In this document: positions 21,830 through 34,300 of the stretch, piece after piece
Position numbering within the stretch: position 1 is the stretch's first letter
How the letters are laid out: each line of letters starts with the position of its first letter
NCBI GenBank assembly: GCA_013407085.1
Contig: JACCGJ010018216.1
Location: forward strand, 19,256 to 83,255
Direction of reading: 5' to 3'
Source: Atriophallophorus winterbourni
Lineage: Eukaryota; Platyhelminthes; Trematoda; Plagiorchiida; Microphallidae
Length of the DNA: 64,000 nucleotides
The notes under the pieces: generated by a model
What the model was told of the DNA's origin: nothing
What the model saw: the letters and a program-made list of their open reading frames with translations, nothing else
The model's database searches: none
Position numbers and translations under genes: made by a program

Positions 21830-23010
21830 GAGTACTGCCTATCGCTGTGAGCGCTGCGGTAGAGATTGATTTTCTCGAATCGCACTGTTCAGTCATCTAT
21901 AGAGCTTCGAACCATAAAACTGACATGGCTTGCAATGTACCTGAACAGTCGATGTCGACCGAAAGAGGTTATCAAAAAGAATGAGTACAAATACGTGCAC
22001 ATGTGAGCAACAGTGGTTCAGAGTGATGATCGCTACTCAAGCTGTGGCATTGAACCACCTATCGCGACGGACACAATGGGGTTTTTTAGAACATAATTCA
22101 CACATTCTTCTAATCAACGGGTACTCCATCGAATGGCACATACATCATAACAACTTTTGAATGTCGCCACTTTGATCATCTGTTACAAGATGTACTTGTG
22201 AGGAGCATCAGATATATTCTGCGAAAATTGCACAAGCAATAAAGATTGAAAGTGAAAATTTTGTTTGATTTTTGCAGCAGCTGGAAGCTGTAGCGTCACC
22301 TCCAAACTATTAGACACATTATAGTCACTGTATTTTATGTAAATTATAAAAATAGTTTAACACCACTCTTAAGCCGTATGTACAAAAATGATAGCTTCAG
22401 AATAGATTAGTAGCTCTAAACTATGACAATCCAACGAGTTACGAAACTTCGAGCGTTTTATGGTGGATGGAGACAAATATATGCATAAGATCACAAGCCA
22501 TGATCCAGACAAAGGTTCGCACAGTAATAGCCTACACATTATCAATTTTCCATCAAAATCCGTAGAAATTCATAAGGTCATAGCTTATACACAGCATATA
22601 ATAACGTACCGCTGTGTAACTGACTCCGAGCTAGAGACTTTGGAGATTTCTTTCTAACCTCATTAGGGAATAAACCGCAAATTATTCGTTTCTCATATTC
22701 TTATTTCACTTCGTTATAAACCTAGATAAAGGGTTATTTAAAAATCCAGAACCTAATTTCATCAAGACATGAGAATTTCATACAGGAAAGCAAATTGACA
22801 GCATCGGTTAGTAACATATTTCCATAAAGTAACGTAGCTCAATCTAATTTACAAAACGGAAATTTGAGGGAAGTTATACATGGTTCGGTGTGAATTTTGT
22901 AGTATGTAGAACTGATATTTACTAGCATTGAATATTTTCGCGATAGTTGGTTTTGATGAATATCATAGAACACATAAAACAATCAAAAGCCAAAGGATTT
23001 TCTTGTTTAC
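21830..23010. other. No recognisable gene
   Basis: Short frames only. It lies inside the segment that appears to interrupt the CR1-like relic. Confidence 0.4.
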
Positions 23011-23016
23011 CATGAA

Positions 23017-23616
23017 AGATATGCAATTGATTTCAAGAAGGTCAATCTTTCCGTAGTTGTGTTTCGCCAAATTGCTCTAGATGTCATGCCATGCAACGAA
23101 AAATAAGTGAGCTAGGGATGAATGCAGATTTTGAGGCAGAGAATGACTTACGCCTCATGATTGTGAGGTTGAATGATGTATTAGACACATTTGAGATTTT
23201 TGCCGAATCTATGCATCAAAGTGAGAGGATGAATGAAATGTTATCTCATTTTGAACATACCTTTGTTTGAGGTCGACGAATTAGAGGTAGAAGTGAAAAC
23301 GGTGCACCAGCTATATTTCCACCTAAAAGCTGTAATAGTATGAAGACGCAAATCGTGGTGTTGCAAGAACAAATAATGATGTAGAAGGCTGATATGATGC
23401 ATTACATTCACTCTTTTCTTGCCAACATCCCACAATGTGGAGATTTATCTACTGATTGCGATAGGATTGCCGACAGCATACGGTTATTCAAGCAACTGCT
23501 GGGGTTCATATCAATCAGACGAAGAAGTATGCTGAGATATGCGCCATGACATCTCGTGCAATTTAGTGATACTCAACTACGGAAAGATTGACGTTCCTAA
23601 AATCAATTGCATATCT
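23017..23616. mobile_element. Inverted-repeat element with a broken small ORF
   Basis: Arms of about 76 bp (23017-23092 and 23541-23616) are inverted copies with scattered mismatches, sharing GATATGCAATTGATTT and GTCAATCTTTCCGTAGTTG. The interior on the plus strand has a frame beginning with ATG at 23091 that runs 59 codons to TGA at 23268-23270. The same frame continues with one further stop (near 23383) until the right arm. The predicted product is acidic and possibly helical (repeated RLNDVLDTFE / RMNEMLSHFE). I do not recognise it. Confidence 0.55.
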
Positions 23617-23669
23617 CTCCAGCTAAATAAATTCATTTGCACGTATTCTGCTTTCTTCATAAGTTATCA

Positions 23670-23795
23670 AACTGGAGATTGAGTGACTGACGACTAGGTG
23701 ACTGGGGATAAAGTGACTTGGGGTTTAAATGTCTGGGGGTTAAGTGTTTAGGGATAACGTGTAAGAGGTTAAGTGTCTGACGATTATTGTGCGTA
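23670..23795. repeat. Degenerate minisatellite, period about 15-18
   Basis: Repeated GTGACTGGGGATAAA / GTGACTTGGGGTTTAAAT / GTCTGGGGGTTAA / GTGTTTAGGGATAAC-like units occur head to tail for about 110 bases. Confidence 0.65.
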
Positions 23796-23904
23796 AACCG
23801 CATTATCAATCGCAATTCTAGAAGGCACCGACTAAGCACCAATTAACAATGATGGCAAAATATGCTGGTCATCGATACTTCCGAAAATCAACCAAAAGTT
23901 AGAA

Positions 23905-26330
23905 CTCCATTCTAAATATATTTCAAAAAACTGAAACGTTTTCAAATTCCTGATTAGGATTCAAACACAGACATGGATAATGGTAGGAATCTGTGCTTGG
24001 AGAAGCCCATTACTGCAGGCAACACTTGAATCCTGGGAATCCTATCGTTTGTTGAGTTAGAAAGTTACTAATTTTTTTCCGTGAGGATAAAGAACAGCAT
24101 CAAATCAGTCTCATGAATAAAATTGAACGAAGCTAGAAGTTCCTCTTCCAAATCGCGAACAGAAAGGCTAGGGTAAATCCAGGAGTTTCCACTTTACTTA
24201 CTACCCCAGGAACTACATCCACTGCTCTCGAAATCGCGACTGAACTCGATCGAGTTTACTCTACAGTTTTCTACCCTAACGAGCGGTTATGTTATGTTAT
24301 ATTTGTGACCACTCATCCGTACCTAGCCCATCGAACTATTCACAAAGTTGATCACGACGGTCCATAATGGAAGCACTGGACTCGAGTTTCGCTCTTATTT
24401 GAGCTCATCAGCAGTGCATATCCACCACTTCGGGGGTGGGGTTCAAACCCCTGACCACCATTGTAGTCCCATGTCTAAACGACCTGGGCTACCGTTCACC
24501 GTTTGACCGATCGCAATTAAGCGTTCATGAACTGTTCTCCAGACTGGCACATTTGACTAGCTTTGTTTGCCCGACCAGTTCAGAAGGAGCCAGCAACATC
24601 TGCTCTGGTCGCCCAAACGAACAGATCTCCGTGTCAGGTCTTCCCATCGGATACGGTGTAAGCTAACACCGATTAGATCTGATGTGCCTTGTTGTTTGAG
24701 CGAGGTTTGGAGAATATTTTGTTTATATTTGTGACCACTCATCCGTACCAAGCCCATCGAACTATTCACAAAGTTGATCACGACGGTCCATAATGAAAGC
24801 ACTGGACTCGAGTTTCGATCTTATTTGAGCTCATCAGCAGTGCATATCCTCCGCTTCAGGGGTGGAGTTCGAACCGCCGTCCACCATTGTAGTCCCATGT
24901 CTTTACGACCTGGGCTACCGTCCACCGTTTGACCGATCGCAATTGGGCGTTTATGAACTGTTCTCCAGACTGGCACATTTGACTAGCTTTGTTTGCCCGA
25001 CCAGTTCAGAAGGAGCCAGCAACATCTGTTGTGGTCGCCCAACCGAACAGGTTATGTTATGCCTGTATTCAGATTACACATGGACACCATACACGAAATC
25101 GCTGTGAAACCCGAGAGTGTTCTGGTAAGCCTAATCGGATTAAATACAAAAAATCCCCGGTTACCGATGAAAGAACACCGTTCCTACCAAACAATGCGCC
25201 CATGCTTTATTCTCATCACTTTCTGATGATTTTTCTGTCACTGATTTGTAGCAAGTTTTCTACTGACTAGAAAATTGTATTAGTCACTCCGATATACGTG
25301 TGCGGGAACCGATCCTATGTGTCTAACTACAGACCGTTCTATCCAGTGGTCTCTAATCTTCTCGAATAAGTTGTAGCTGACGAACTTTTCAAACATTTGG
25401 TACAAAATAAGCTTCTTTTCATCGCACAGCATGGATTACGGTTAAGACACTCCTGCCTCACCAATCTTCTCATAACTCTGGATAACTAGACTCCAGCTGT
25501 GGATAATGGATACACCATCCATGCTTGTTACTTGGATATATATGTAAAGCTTTTAACCGTGTTAACATCTGCATAATGCCACAAAAATTGGAGCAGTTAG
25601 GGTTGGGTGGCAGATTACTGGCCTGGATACATGATTATTGGACTAGTATAGTTATCAGGGTTAGACCTCAAGGCTCAGTCCAGGGGTCAATATTCTTCCT
25701 GGTGTACGCGAACAATATACCTAAAATAGTTTGCACCAAAATCATTTAATTTGCGGGTGACATCAAAGTCTGGACTGGCGTACGCATGATAGAAGATGGC
25801 CAAATTCAAGAAAACGATCTCGAGACACTTCATGCGCGGTGCTTACGAAATTGCCGAGTGTTCAACATCCAACATTGTAAGATCTTAAACGTCGGTCAAT
25901 CATTCGAATTCACATACTCTCTGGGATCTCAGCAACTTCCATTGGTTACGGAAAAGAAAGACCTGGGTGTGTGGTTTACCAGTAACTTGAAGTCTTCATG
26001 GCAGTGTTCTCTAATATATAAAAGTCCTGCCGAAGCTTAACACCGCTCAGAACGATCTTCGGTAGTCTCACAAAGCAGATACTCCCACGGATAATTCACA
26101 CATATATCTGATGAACCTATATTTGTTCAAGCATGGTCCTCATTGCTACAAAAGGGCATGACTTTGCTGCATTGCGTATAACACCGCTCTACAAACCTCG
26201 TGACCGGACAATACAGCAGGTCATGCGAGAATTGAAACTCTTTCCCTGTTAAACTTTTAGTACCGTCCATTCAGGGCTGGCTTCATCTTTCTGTTGAACA
26301 ATCTTCATACAGTGGATCACCCACTTGAAC
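23905..26330 (+). pseudogene. CR1-like non-LTR element: linker and reverse transcriptase, interrupted
   Basis: After a linker shared with 18300 (minus strand), the element reads ATELDRVYSTVFYPNE up to about 24300, is interrupted by a 750-base insert, and resumes at 25051. The polymerase follows: SNYRPFYPVVSNLLE, QHGLR, a SCLTNLL block, YICKAFNRVNI (palm, Asp replaced), GSVQGSIFFLVYANNIP and EKKDLGVWFTSNLK. These are the standard ordered motifs of a CR1/jockey-like polymerase. Numerous stops make it inactive. Confidence 0.75.
24301..25050 (+). mobile_element. 750-bp tandem insert (two units) with 10-bp target duplication
   Basis: Unit 1 (24301-24726) and unit 2 (24727-25050) are about 90% similar direct copies offset by 426 bp. 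Unit 1 carries about 100 extra bases at its 3' end. The insert is flanked by GTTATGTTAT at 24291-24300 and 25051-25060, and the host CR1-like sequence is continuous across it. Each unit contains a RNA polymerase III B-box-like sequence (GGGGTTCAAACCCC in unit 1, GAGTTCGAACCGC in unit 2), suggesting a tRNA-derived SINE. No A box was assigned. Confidence 0.7.
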
Positions 26331-26536
26331 ACCTGTTTAATCGGCAAGAAGCACGTGGTAGCAGATCTCAGGGCTACAATTAATTATTTCATACTGTAGA
26401 TCAAATTGTCGAAGGTTATACTTTGCTTTCCGAGTATGATTTATATAGATCTCTCTGCCTCCACATATCATTTGGGCAACAAGCCTGAATATGCTAAAGG
26501 CTAAACTTGGCAAGTATATGTTGACCAAATCTGCTA

Positions 26537-27232
26537 AGTTCAGTTCAGTTCAGTTCCGTTGGCACAGGACTGTAAATGGCTGATAACCAAACCGAGCGTC
26601 CAGAATTTTAGTCGGTGAAAAGCTTCAAAGGAGCGCCCACCACTACCTTGCACCTGAATACACAAGCTGACTTTCCATGTTATTAAAACATTTGTGTTGT
26701 TTTTATGCATTCCCAAAATATTGTTATTCTATTGGTACTGTGGAGTATTTACATTTTGGACAATTAAAAATTTGGATTTCTTTGAATTTAAAACAGAAAT
26801 CATCCATATCAACACTCGATCCAAATATCAAATCACTCGGTCTAATGAGCTTATCCATTCACTCGATTCTATCAAAAGAATGTTTTTTATTCAGTCATTT
26901 TTATTTCACGATAACAACTTAATATTTGATTCCCAGTTTACTGCGCATTGAAATCTCAAAGTCAGAGGTATTTATTAATAGTATAAAAACTGATCGTCTC
27001 CCGGAACATATAGTAGTTGTTAAATTTACCTAAGTTTTAATGTTTCTAAAATCTAACGATGATACTGGATTGATGTAAATGTGGAATGTGGATGTCTCGG
27101 AGAGTTCAAACGAATAAAAACATGTTTTGGCAGCAGTGGGTGCTTCTCTGCAGCTTTCCATCGAACGTTGACGCTCGATCGGCTCGTTAGCCACTTTTGT
27201 CCAGTAAAACCAAACTGAACTGAACTAAACTA
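26537..27232. mobile_element. MITE-like element with about 100-bp terminal inverted repeats
   Basis: The left end (26537-26640) and the reverse complement of the right end (27130-27232) share GTTCAGTTCAGTT, then GGCTAA/GGCTGATAA, CGAGCGTC, AAAGCT and AGCGCCCACCACT/AGCACCCACTGCT in the same order. The interior has no convincing transposase. The superfamily is unknown. Confidence 0.65.
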
Positions 27233-27239
27233 TTTCTCT

Positions 27240-28083
27240 TTGCTTTTTTGAACCACCGCACAATATCTATCGAGGATTGTACGAGATTATAATACTTATA
27301 CCGTATAAAAATATTGAGAATATAAACAGTGTCACTTAATTATATATTTGTTTCACACTTTGCCATTATTATAAGTATCACTCGATCTGAAGCCATTGAT
27401 TTATCCTGATAGCAGTAAACAAATACATTCGTTTGTGCAATAAATGAGCATGTGGACAGCATTATAAAACATTGTTAAAATATCTATGGTTGCAACTGAT
27501 CAGTTCTGTTTACAGATTTTGTATCCACGTTTAGCTGTAAGAACTAAAAATTATAGACAAATAGGTATGTACTGGCAAGCCGTAGGTAAAGCGTCTGTAA
27601 GAAATTACAGACTAATGTAATCCTTTGCGTGCTTCACGTCTGACTACAAGGAACAAATTCGTTTGCTATCAAGTCATTCTTTCCCATCATATTTCTCGTT
27701 CTATATAAATCGCAGTAATGAGATTTACCGAGAAAAAAAGAAATGAGCTAATTCAGCAATCCGAAATCAAGCGATTGGTGAATTGGCACCAGGCAGGCTC
27801 TCTGTATTTCAGGATGAATTTAGCGCGCGTTTTGAGTTGATTTAAACAAAACTACACCGTGCCATATAAAGGATAAAGTTTTCGTTTAAAAATTTATATT
27901 TGGAATCATTGAGGTATTGTTTCAAAATAATAATTCATCCATAAAAATATCTAGCTATCGTTTTTCTCGTTGCATTTTCAATCAATGGTTTTAAAATCTC
28001 GAGGTCGCGATGTTTTCCCAAAATTATTGTAAAAATTCCCAGTGTACATTACTAGACTAATATAAAATTTTATTTTTCAAACT
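27240..28083 (+). promoter_or_regulatory. Upstream/5' UTR region of the NIPBL-like gene
   Basis: This is the AT-rich sequence between the MITE-like element and the start codon. No clear TATA or initiator can be assigned. An AG preceded by TTCCC near 28039-28041 could act as a splice or trans-splice acceptor, but that is a guess. Confidence 0.3.
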
Positions 28084-28316
28084 ATGCCGCAAGATATTGG
28101 ACGAATTCCTATTATTACGTTTGCTGGTTGTAAGCCTTTAACAGATGTATTCAGGGAACTACCTATTCCTCAATCAACACACGTTTCAATCGGCTGCCGA
28201 ACTTTGCTCTATGGTCCTGAACTCATGCAAGATTCAAAACGACTTTTAGATGAGAATGAGCCTAAGTTAGTTCAATTGCTTTCTGATGCAATCAGAGCCG
28301 TTAAAACGGACGACAT
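28084..28316 (+). CDS. NIPBL: NIPBL exon 1 (MAU2-binding N-terminus)
   Basis: The start ATG at 28084 is chosen because IPIITFAGCKPLTDVFRELP aligns with the extreme N-terminus of animal NIPBL (IT-x-AG-x-x-LTD-LP), the part that binds MAU2. The exon ends in phase 2 at a GTAAGT donor. The next exon follows after only 27 bases. Confidence 0.92.
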
Positions 28317-31300
28317 GTAAGTTTTGCTCACTTTTATTTTTAGAATCTACACGAACACTGGTGATATCCAAAGCACGACGGTAAACCTACCGTCTCTTCT
28401 CAAAGTCCTTATTGATGGTGGTGTATTTTCCGATCAAATTGCTTCTCCATCTATATCAACATCTCAACTACCTGCATCGGGTTCGGTCGTAGAAACCTTC
28501 AGAAATAACACTTCAAACGAAACCAAGAAAGATAGTTATAGTGCTGTTTATATTGCACCATTGCGTATTTCTCTCAAAAAGGCTGTTTTACCTGGAACAG
28601 AGAAATCTGTTGACAAAGCTCCAAAGCGAAAAGTGAAGGTAATTTTAGGTGAAACCTCTTGAAAACATTTCGCGTTTTAATGGATATGCAGTAGTTTAAT
28701 CGCTAACAGCTTCAGCAGTTTTGTTCGCATTAAACTGAAAAATAAAATTCGACTTAATCATTAGTGAAACTTGAACGACTCAAATACTTGATGTCAACGC
28801 ACCATTTCTACGAATTACGCGAACGTCTGGTATATCCTTTCAGAAGAGTTTTCACTGCTAAAACGGAAGTGCAGTTCAAATTAACCCTTACAATGTGTAG
28901 ATCAACTCTATAGAAATAACAATACATTGTTAACGTAATTCACTCTTTAGATGGTGAGTATTTCCATGGTTGGACCCAATCAAATAAACAGTGTTGGGTG
29001 TTACACGGCTTCAAATCTGTCGTCCTTAGCGAAGAAAAAAGGATTCACTATTTCTGCCCATGTTAGTCCCTTAGCCTCGTAACTGATATGCCGCGCTATA
29101 AATTAGTGCTGGTTTTAATTCTAACTAGACAAATGATACACGTTCTAATCAGAATTCACGTTAGCTGGTATAATAACCGCTTGCGTTATGAGACCTAAAT
29201 ACGTGTACGTATAAATTGTAGCACTTGGTTTGACAACTAATGAAGAATGACAATTTTGATCCGTTTATAACTGCTACTGCTTGTTTTTGATCGATTTACT
29301 TTACCACCTCACCTGTCTAATTATTGCTGTCAATCTATTTCCACGGTGCTACAATTAAATAGTGAAAGCCAGTTAATTATTACTCTAGTATTTCGATTAT
29401 TTATGCCTCGCTGTTCGATTTTGACCTCCCTTTCAAAAGCTTCATCAAACTTTGCTGTTTAAAATCATATTAATTATCTGCCCGTTAGAAGCGTATTATT
29501 TACTAGAACTCACGCTTTTTCGATCTAGCGGTAACTCGGCCCACGTACAGTCTGTAACTATGTGATACTTAGCCTCTATACAGACAGTGTTCCACAGTCA
29601 AAATACTTTTAAGTTGCGGAGGCAAAGACAGTTACAAAAGTAATTTGAGAAACTAATAGGGCGACTAGCTTGTTTCCACATACAGTTTAGTACCTTTGGC
29701 AATTCAATTTAGCACAGTACTGATTTGCTGCGCAATTGTACATTCATGCTTCTGATTTCATATACGTGAGCTCATGTGGTCATATTAAAAATCAATAGGG
29801 GCCCGAAAAGAAAACGAAACGTATTTTGTAGCAGTTTTCCTGTTGCATAAAACGTAATGCATCACTATGTCATTATGTTACGTTCTTATCGTTTCTTATT
29901 ACTCTTTCGTGTACTCCGCTTCCAGGTTGAACTCGACAAGGTTTCCGCTCAATCACCGCTTGCTAAGTCTCACAGTTTACCTAACGTCGCACCGTGTTCC
30001 ACTGAAATCCTGGACATGAATCAGCATACGGTTACTAATTCTACTGCCTCCCTCAATATATCCGAACACTCGGAAGGAGAATGTACTCAAGGGACTCAAC
30101 CTCTTTGTCAAGCTATTTCTACCACAGCGGCTTCAGATATTGATTCAACGAAAACTCTGAGTGATCATGTGGCAAAAACATCCGACAATTCCAACTTAAA
30201 GTCTCCCCCAGATCCCTCACGAAATCTAGATTCACAACAACGGTGCATTCCTGATCCCACTCTCCCACATCTTTTTCAATCAGCTGCTCTGTTCCATGCA
30301 TTTCGCGTTAACAATGAACTAGAAAAATCAGGTGTTGATTGTGGGGGTGGTTTGTTTGATGATTGGGTGGACCATTCGCATAAGACGGACACTTTGGATG
30401 AAAACGATAATCCACCAAAATCTGAATACACCTATTCCGGTTCGCTTTCTGGACCGTCATCTGTGATTTGCAATCCTTTAAGCATATCACAAGCACCGAA
30501 TTCCATTGACCCAGCAACAGAATCCAATAACGTTTATTCTCGCAGTCCCCACTCAGTGCTGTCTAATCACTCATCCTATCCAACCACCCCTGGCGGAAAC
30601 TTTACAACCGTACCAAATTGTCCGACCGTAAATTCCCCTCAGCACAAGATGGGTGCTAAGTTATCGTTGCAGTCTTCACCAGCAGCCCAGCTTTTCGGTT
30701 CTTCTGATGTCCAAAACGATCTTGGTGACATTTCTCTGGAAGAGAAGTCGCGCGTCGCTGAACACGGGCTTGCTGCATATCTTCCACGTTCAAGTAGTTT
30801 GAAATTACACGTTCCTAATGATGGCTATTCATCTGGTCAAGAAGTGGATGCGATGCGTCATTCTCCAAGCGACATTTATCCCGTGCGTTCTTCGACTGAA
30901 ACTGAACTCAGCTCAAAACCTTTTTCAACAGGGAAGAATGGAGAAAAAAACAAACATTATTCTGGTCGTCATTTTGATGAGATCACCTCTACCAAATCAA
31001 AGAACCGTATCAAATATATGTGTGCCAAACCTAAAGGAGGAGGTAAATCACTATCGGATATGTGTTTATTTATTTCTTTAAGTTTGCTAGATGAGTAAAT
31101 ATTTCGTTTCGATCGGGTGCAGCGTTTTCCTTTTATAAAGTTTTTTTGCAATTCAGATTTAGACTTTATTTTTGGCCTTTTTAATGTGGTTATATTGTAA
31201 AAGAACAAATCTTTGACAAATCAAGCTTTTATGATTATTTTTTTGTTAGGACGTCGTCGGCGCACTGAATTGGAAGAGTTGCAGAGATGGAATGTCAACG

Positions 31301-34300
31301 ACCGGAGTTCCATCGGCAGTGAAAAGAAGGAAAATGATTTGGGTATCAGCCCTTCGCGTTTCGATTCCCGTGATCGTGATGTAATCGCTGCTAATTCCGA
31401 CGACTGTACGACTATTTCCCAATCTTCAACTCCAGGAAAGCAAAGAGAAATTCCGATGTCCAACACTGCCACACATGGACCATTTACCGAAGCGTTGGTT
31501 GAGCGCGTCAAACGTCGTCGACAGCAGAGAGGATCTGAAAATTGCGGACGTGCCGTTAAATCAGACTTATCGACAGACGCTTTAATGGATTTCTCTCCCA
31601 ATTCAATTCCTTCTCCCTTTTCATCCAGGATTGTGGATAGTATGGATCATCGTTCTCGATCCACAGAATCACCTAATGGGGCTACGCCAAATAATTCTCA
31701 TTGGAATTCTGATACCTTTTCATCTAAAAGTAATCGATCTCTGGACAGAATTAGAACTCACAAATCATGCATCAACTCTAACGATTATGAATGCAATAGT
31801 TTCCGCGATTTATTCCCTGATATCGGTTGTAACTCGAGTTCGCTAACGGGTTCGAACCGTCGACAACGACAGGTATATATTTTGAAAGTTTAATATTTGG
31901 CACATCATTCGTAGTTGGATGTATTCTAATTCGTATTTTACTTTATGATTTCGGCAGGCTTCTCCCTTGCCATTGCATTCGGACAGGGTCTTGGCTAATG
32001 GCGAATCCCCACCAACTCCAAAACTTCCAACGCTTTTACCTTTGAATAACAGTATCGATGGAAAACTCTTTACTAACGATGGTACGTTATCAACACTCCC
32101 GTTTTTGAATGCCCTGGATCATTTATTTGGTGTTTCCTATGCACAACTCGTAATATTGGGCTCGCATGATGCGGTTCACTGACAATTTGAGCGATATGTA
32201 TATATATATATATCATGTTGCTCTAGCATAGAAAGATATTAGAATGAAAATAAAAATGACAGTGAGACTCCAGCGTGTTTCCGCATGCAGCTCAGTACCG
32301 GTGGCAAGTTAATTTAGCACATTTTAGTTTTGCAATACAGAAACACTGCACGATTGCACATCGGTAAAATCGCGTCCCGTGCGATACACATAATTAAAGC
32401 CGCTGCGTGAACACTTTATAATGATCGAGTGATCCGGTAAATATTTGCATTATAAGATCGACCTCAATCTAGTCCATGCTTCTAAAGGCTTGAGGAAGCT
32501 TTCCATCTTTAATCTTTGTCATCCGATTGCACCATCAGATACGTACCGCAACTACTCCTAATAAAATCGTTGATAGCGACGTGATATGGAAAACAAGTTA
32601 ATGTACAAATACTTTGCTGGTTAGGCCGCGTATTGCAAATGTGAAATAATCGATTCCCTAAGACGGTTTGGTTAGCCACTCGTGACTCGAATGGCGTCGT
32701 TGACTTGGCTCAAGCAGATGAAGGCTGTAATTTTTTTAACTAGCTGCAGTTGGTGCGACCAATCTCCAAGATTGGGGTTCTAGAGATCATAATTCGCAGT
32801 GAGGTCTTACCCTTAGAGATATGACTCAAATCGAGTACAGTGACGCAGTTGTTGAAGTTTTTTCTTGGAATGTTTGATTAATCTTGTCGGTTATCAAGTG
32901 AAGTGGCGAGGAAGGTTTGTCTCGAGACGTGACAGTAAAAGCCGCAAAGAAGCTGCCATGCCTATGTCGCTCTACTCGTTATCAACACTTGCTTGATTTG
33001 TTTGATTTGAGGTGTAGGCACCTCGTCCCTGTGTGTCTGTGCTTAATCTTAGATAGGTTCAGTAACTTTTTAGGTCCCGTTCTTCATCGTATATTTTAGA
33101 ATGTTTTACTATGTCATGGTTGTATGGCAGTTAAGCACTTAATACTTCCTACCGGTTTAATGCTGTCAATGACGATGATGATAATGATGATGGTAAAAAT
33201 TCAAGCCCTTATCACAAGTGCAGTTTCTTCAACCTTGTTTAGTTTTTAAATTGCCTTGATAATTGGCATCAATGAATGGTCGTCTTGCTGGAACATTTTT
33301 ATCATTATTCATATTTTTGGTTTTCTCTTATCTTAACTACAATCGCGCAGTTCTGAAAATCCCAACATTGCTCACTTTTCCTTCCTTTAGGGTTCCGTGA
33401 CTCACCGGTTTTCTGTCTACTATTGTTTGTAGTTTTTGTGTTAATAAAATATGGAGAAACATTTGGCGACTCGTGACCCGTAGTTTAAATCGCACTGTTT
33501 TGTTCGCGAGGTGTTTCCCGATTGTGCTTTTGTTGGTTTTGCTGCCTCGTTATTGGTCTTTTAATTGTTGTATGGTTCCGTTCCGTGCTTTGTCTTCGAC
33601 TGATCCAATTGTGAAGATTCCTTCCTTTTTTCAGCTTCGCAGAACTCCGTCTCTGACATAGGGAGTTTGAAATCCAAACCAGTATCAGAAATGAACAGTA
33701 TCTGTCGACCACGGAGCCCTTCCAGATCCCCGCCTGAAGATCAGCAAGATTTTCACCCAAATTTGTCCATGGATGGCAAAGAACACCTCAGGGATCCTGT
33801 CTCGGTGTCACCTATGGAATCATACACTTGCGACAACAACTGCCCAACACCCAGTACTATTCCTTACACGGATAGCTCTGCAATGGAAGACGTTGATGTT
33901 CGCGTTGATCTCCCCCTGTCCTGTGATAGCCGGTCTGATCAACGGCCAAAACATTTATGTTCCGATTCAGATGAACTTTCTGATACTTCCAATAATTCGG
34001 AAGCCCCACCGGTTATTACTAAATCAGATTCCCCATCCCCAATCTCATCGTCTTGCGAAGGCAATGAACTGTGTAACGAGATAGACGAAGATAATGCACG
34101 CGCTGAAGAACTTGCAGTCACTGCTGCTGCATTAACACATTTCAGCTCACGGCTAGGAAAACTCTTACGCCGCGTGGAGGAATTAGATCTCTTGAAATTA
34201 GCCGGTGATGCGAGTTCAATTGAATGTTCCGGTAACGCAGACGATGCCCATTCAGTTCCTGATGTTGTGCGTCTCAGTCGGCATGAATTGAATAGCCTTT

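Noticed and set aside
23670..23795. CRISPR-like array
   Set aside because: The repeat units are 15-18 bases, imperfect and contiguous without unique spacers, in a eukaryotic context.
24428..24445. A functional tRNA gene at the GTTCAAAC motif
   Set aside because: No acceptor stem, anticodon arm or A box at the proper distance; only a B-box-like motif is present.
33662..33700. Exon 6 starting at 33662
   Set aside because: In frame, but the acceptor lacks a pyrimidine tract; 33635 has a strong one and the same phase.
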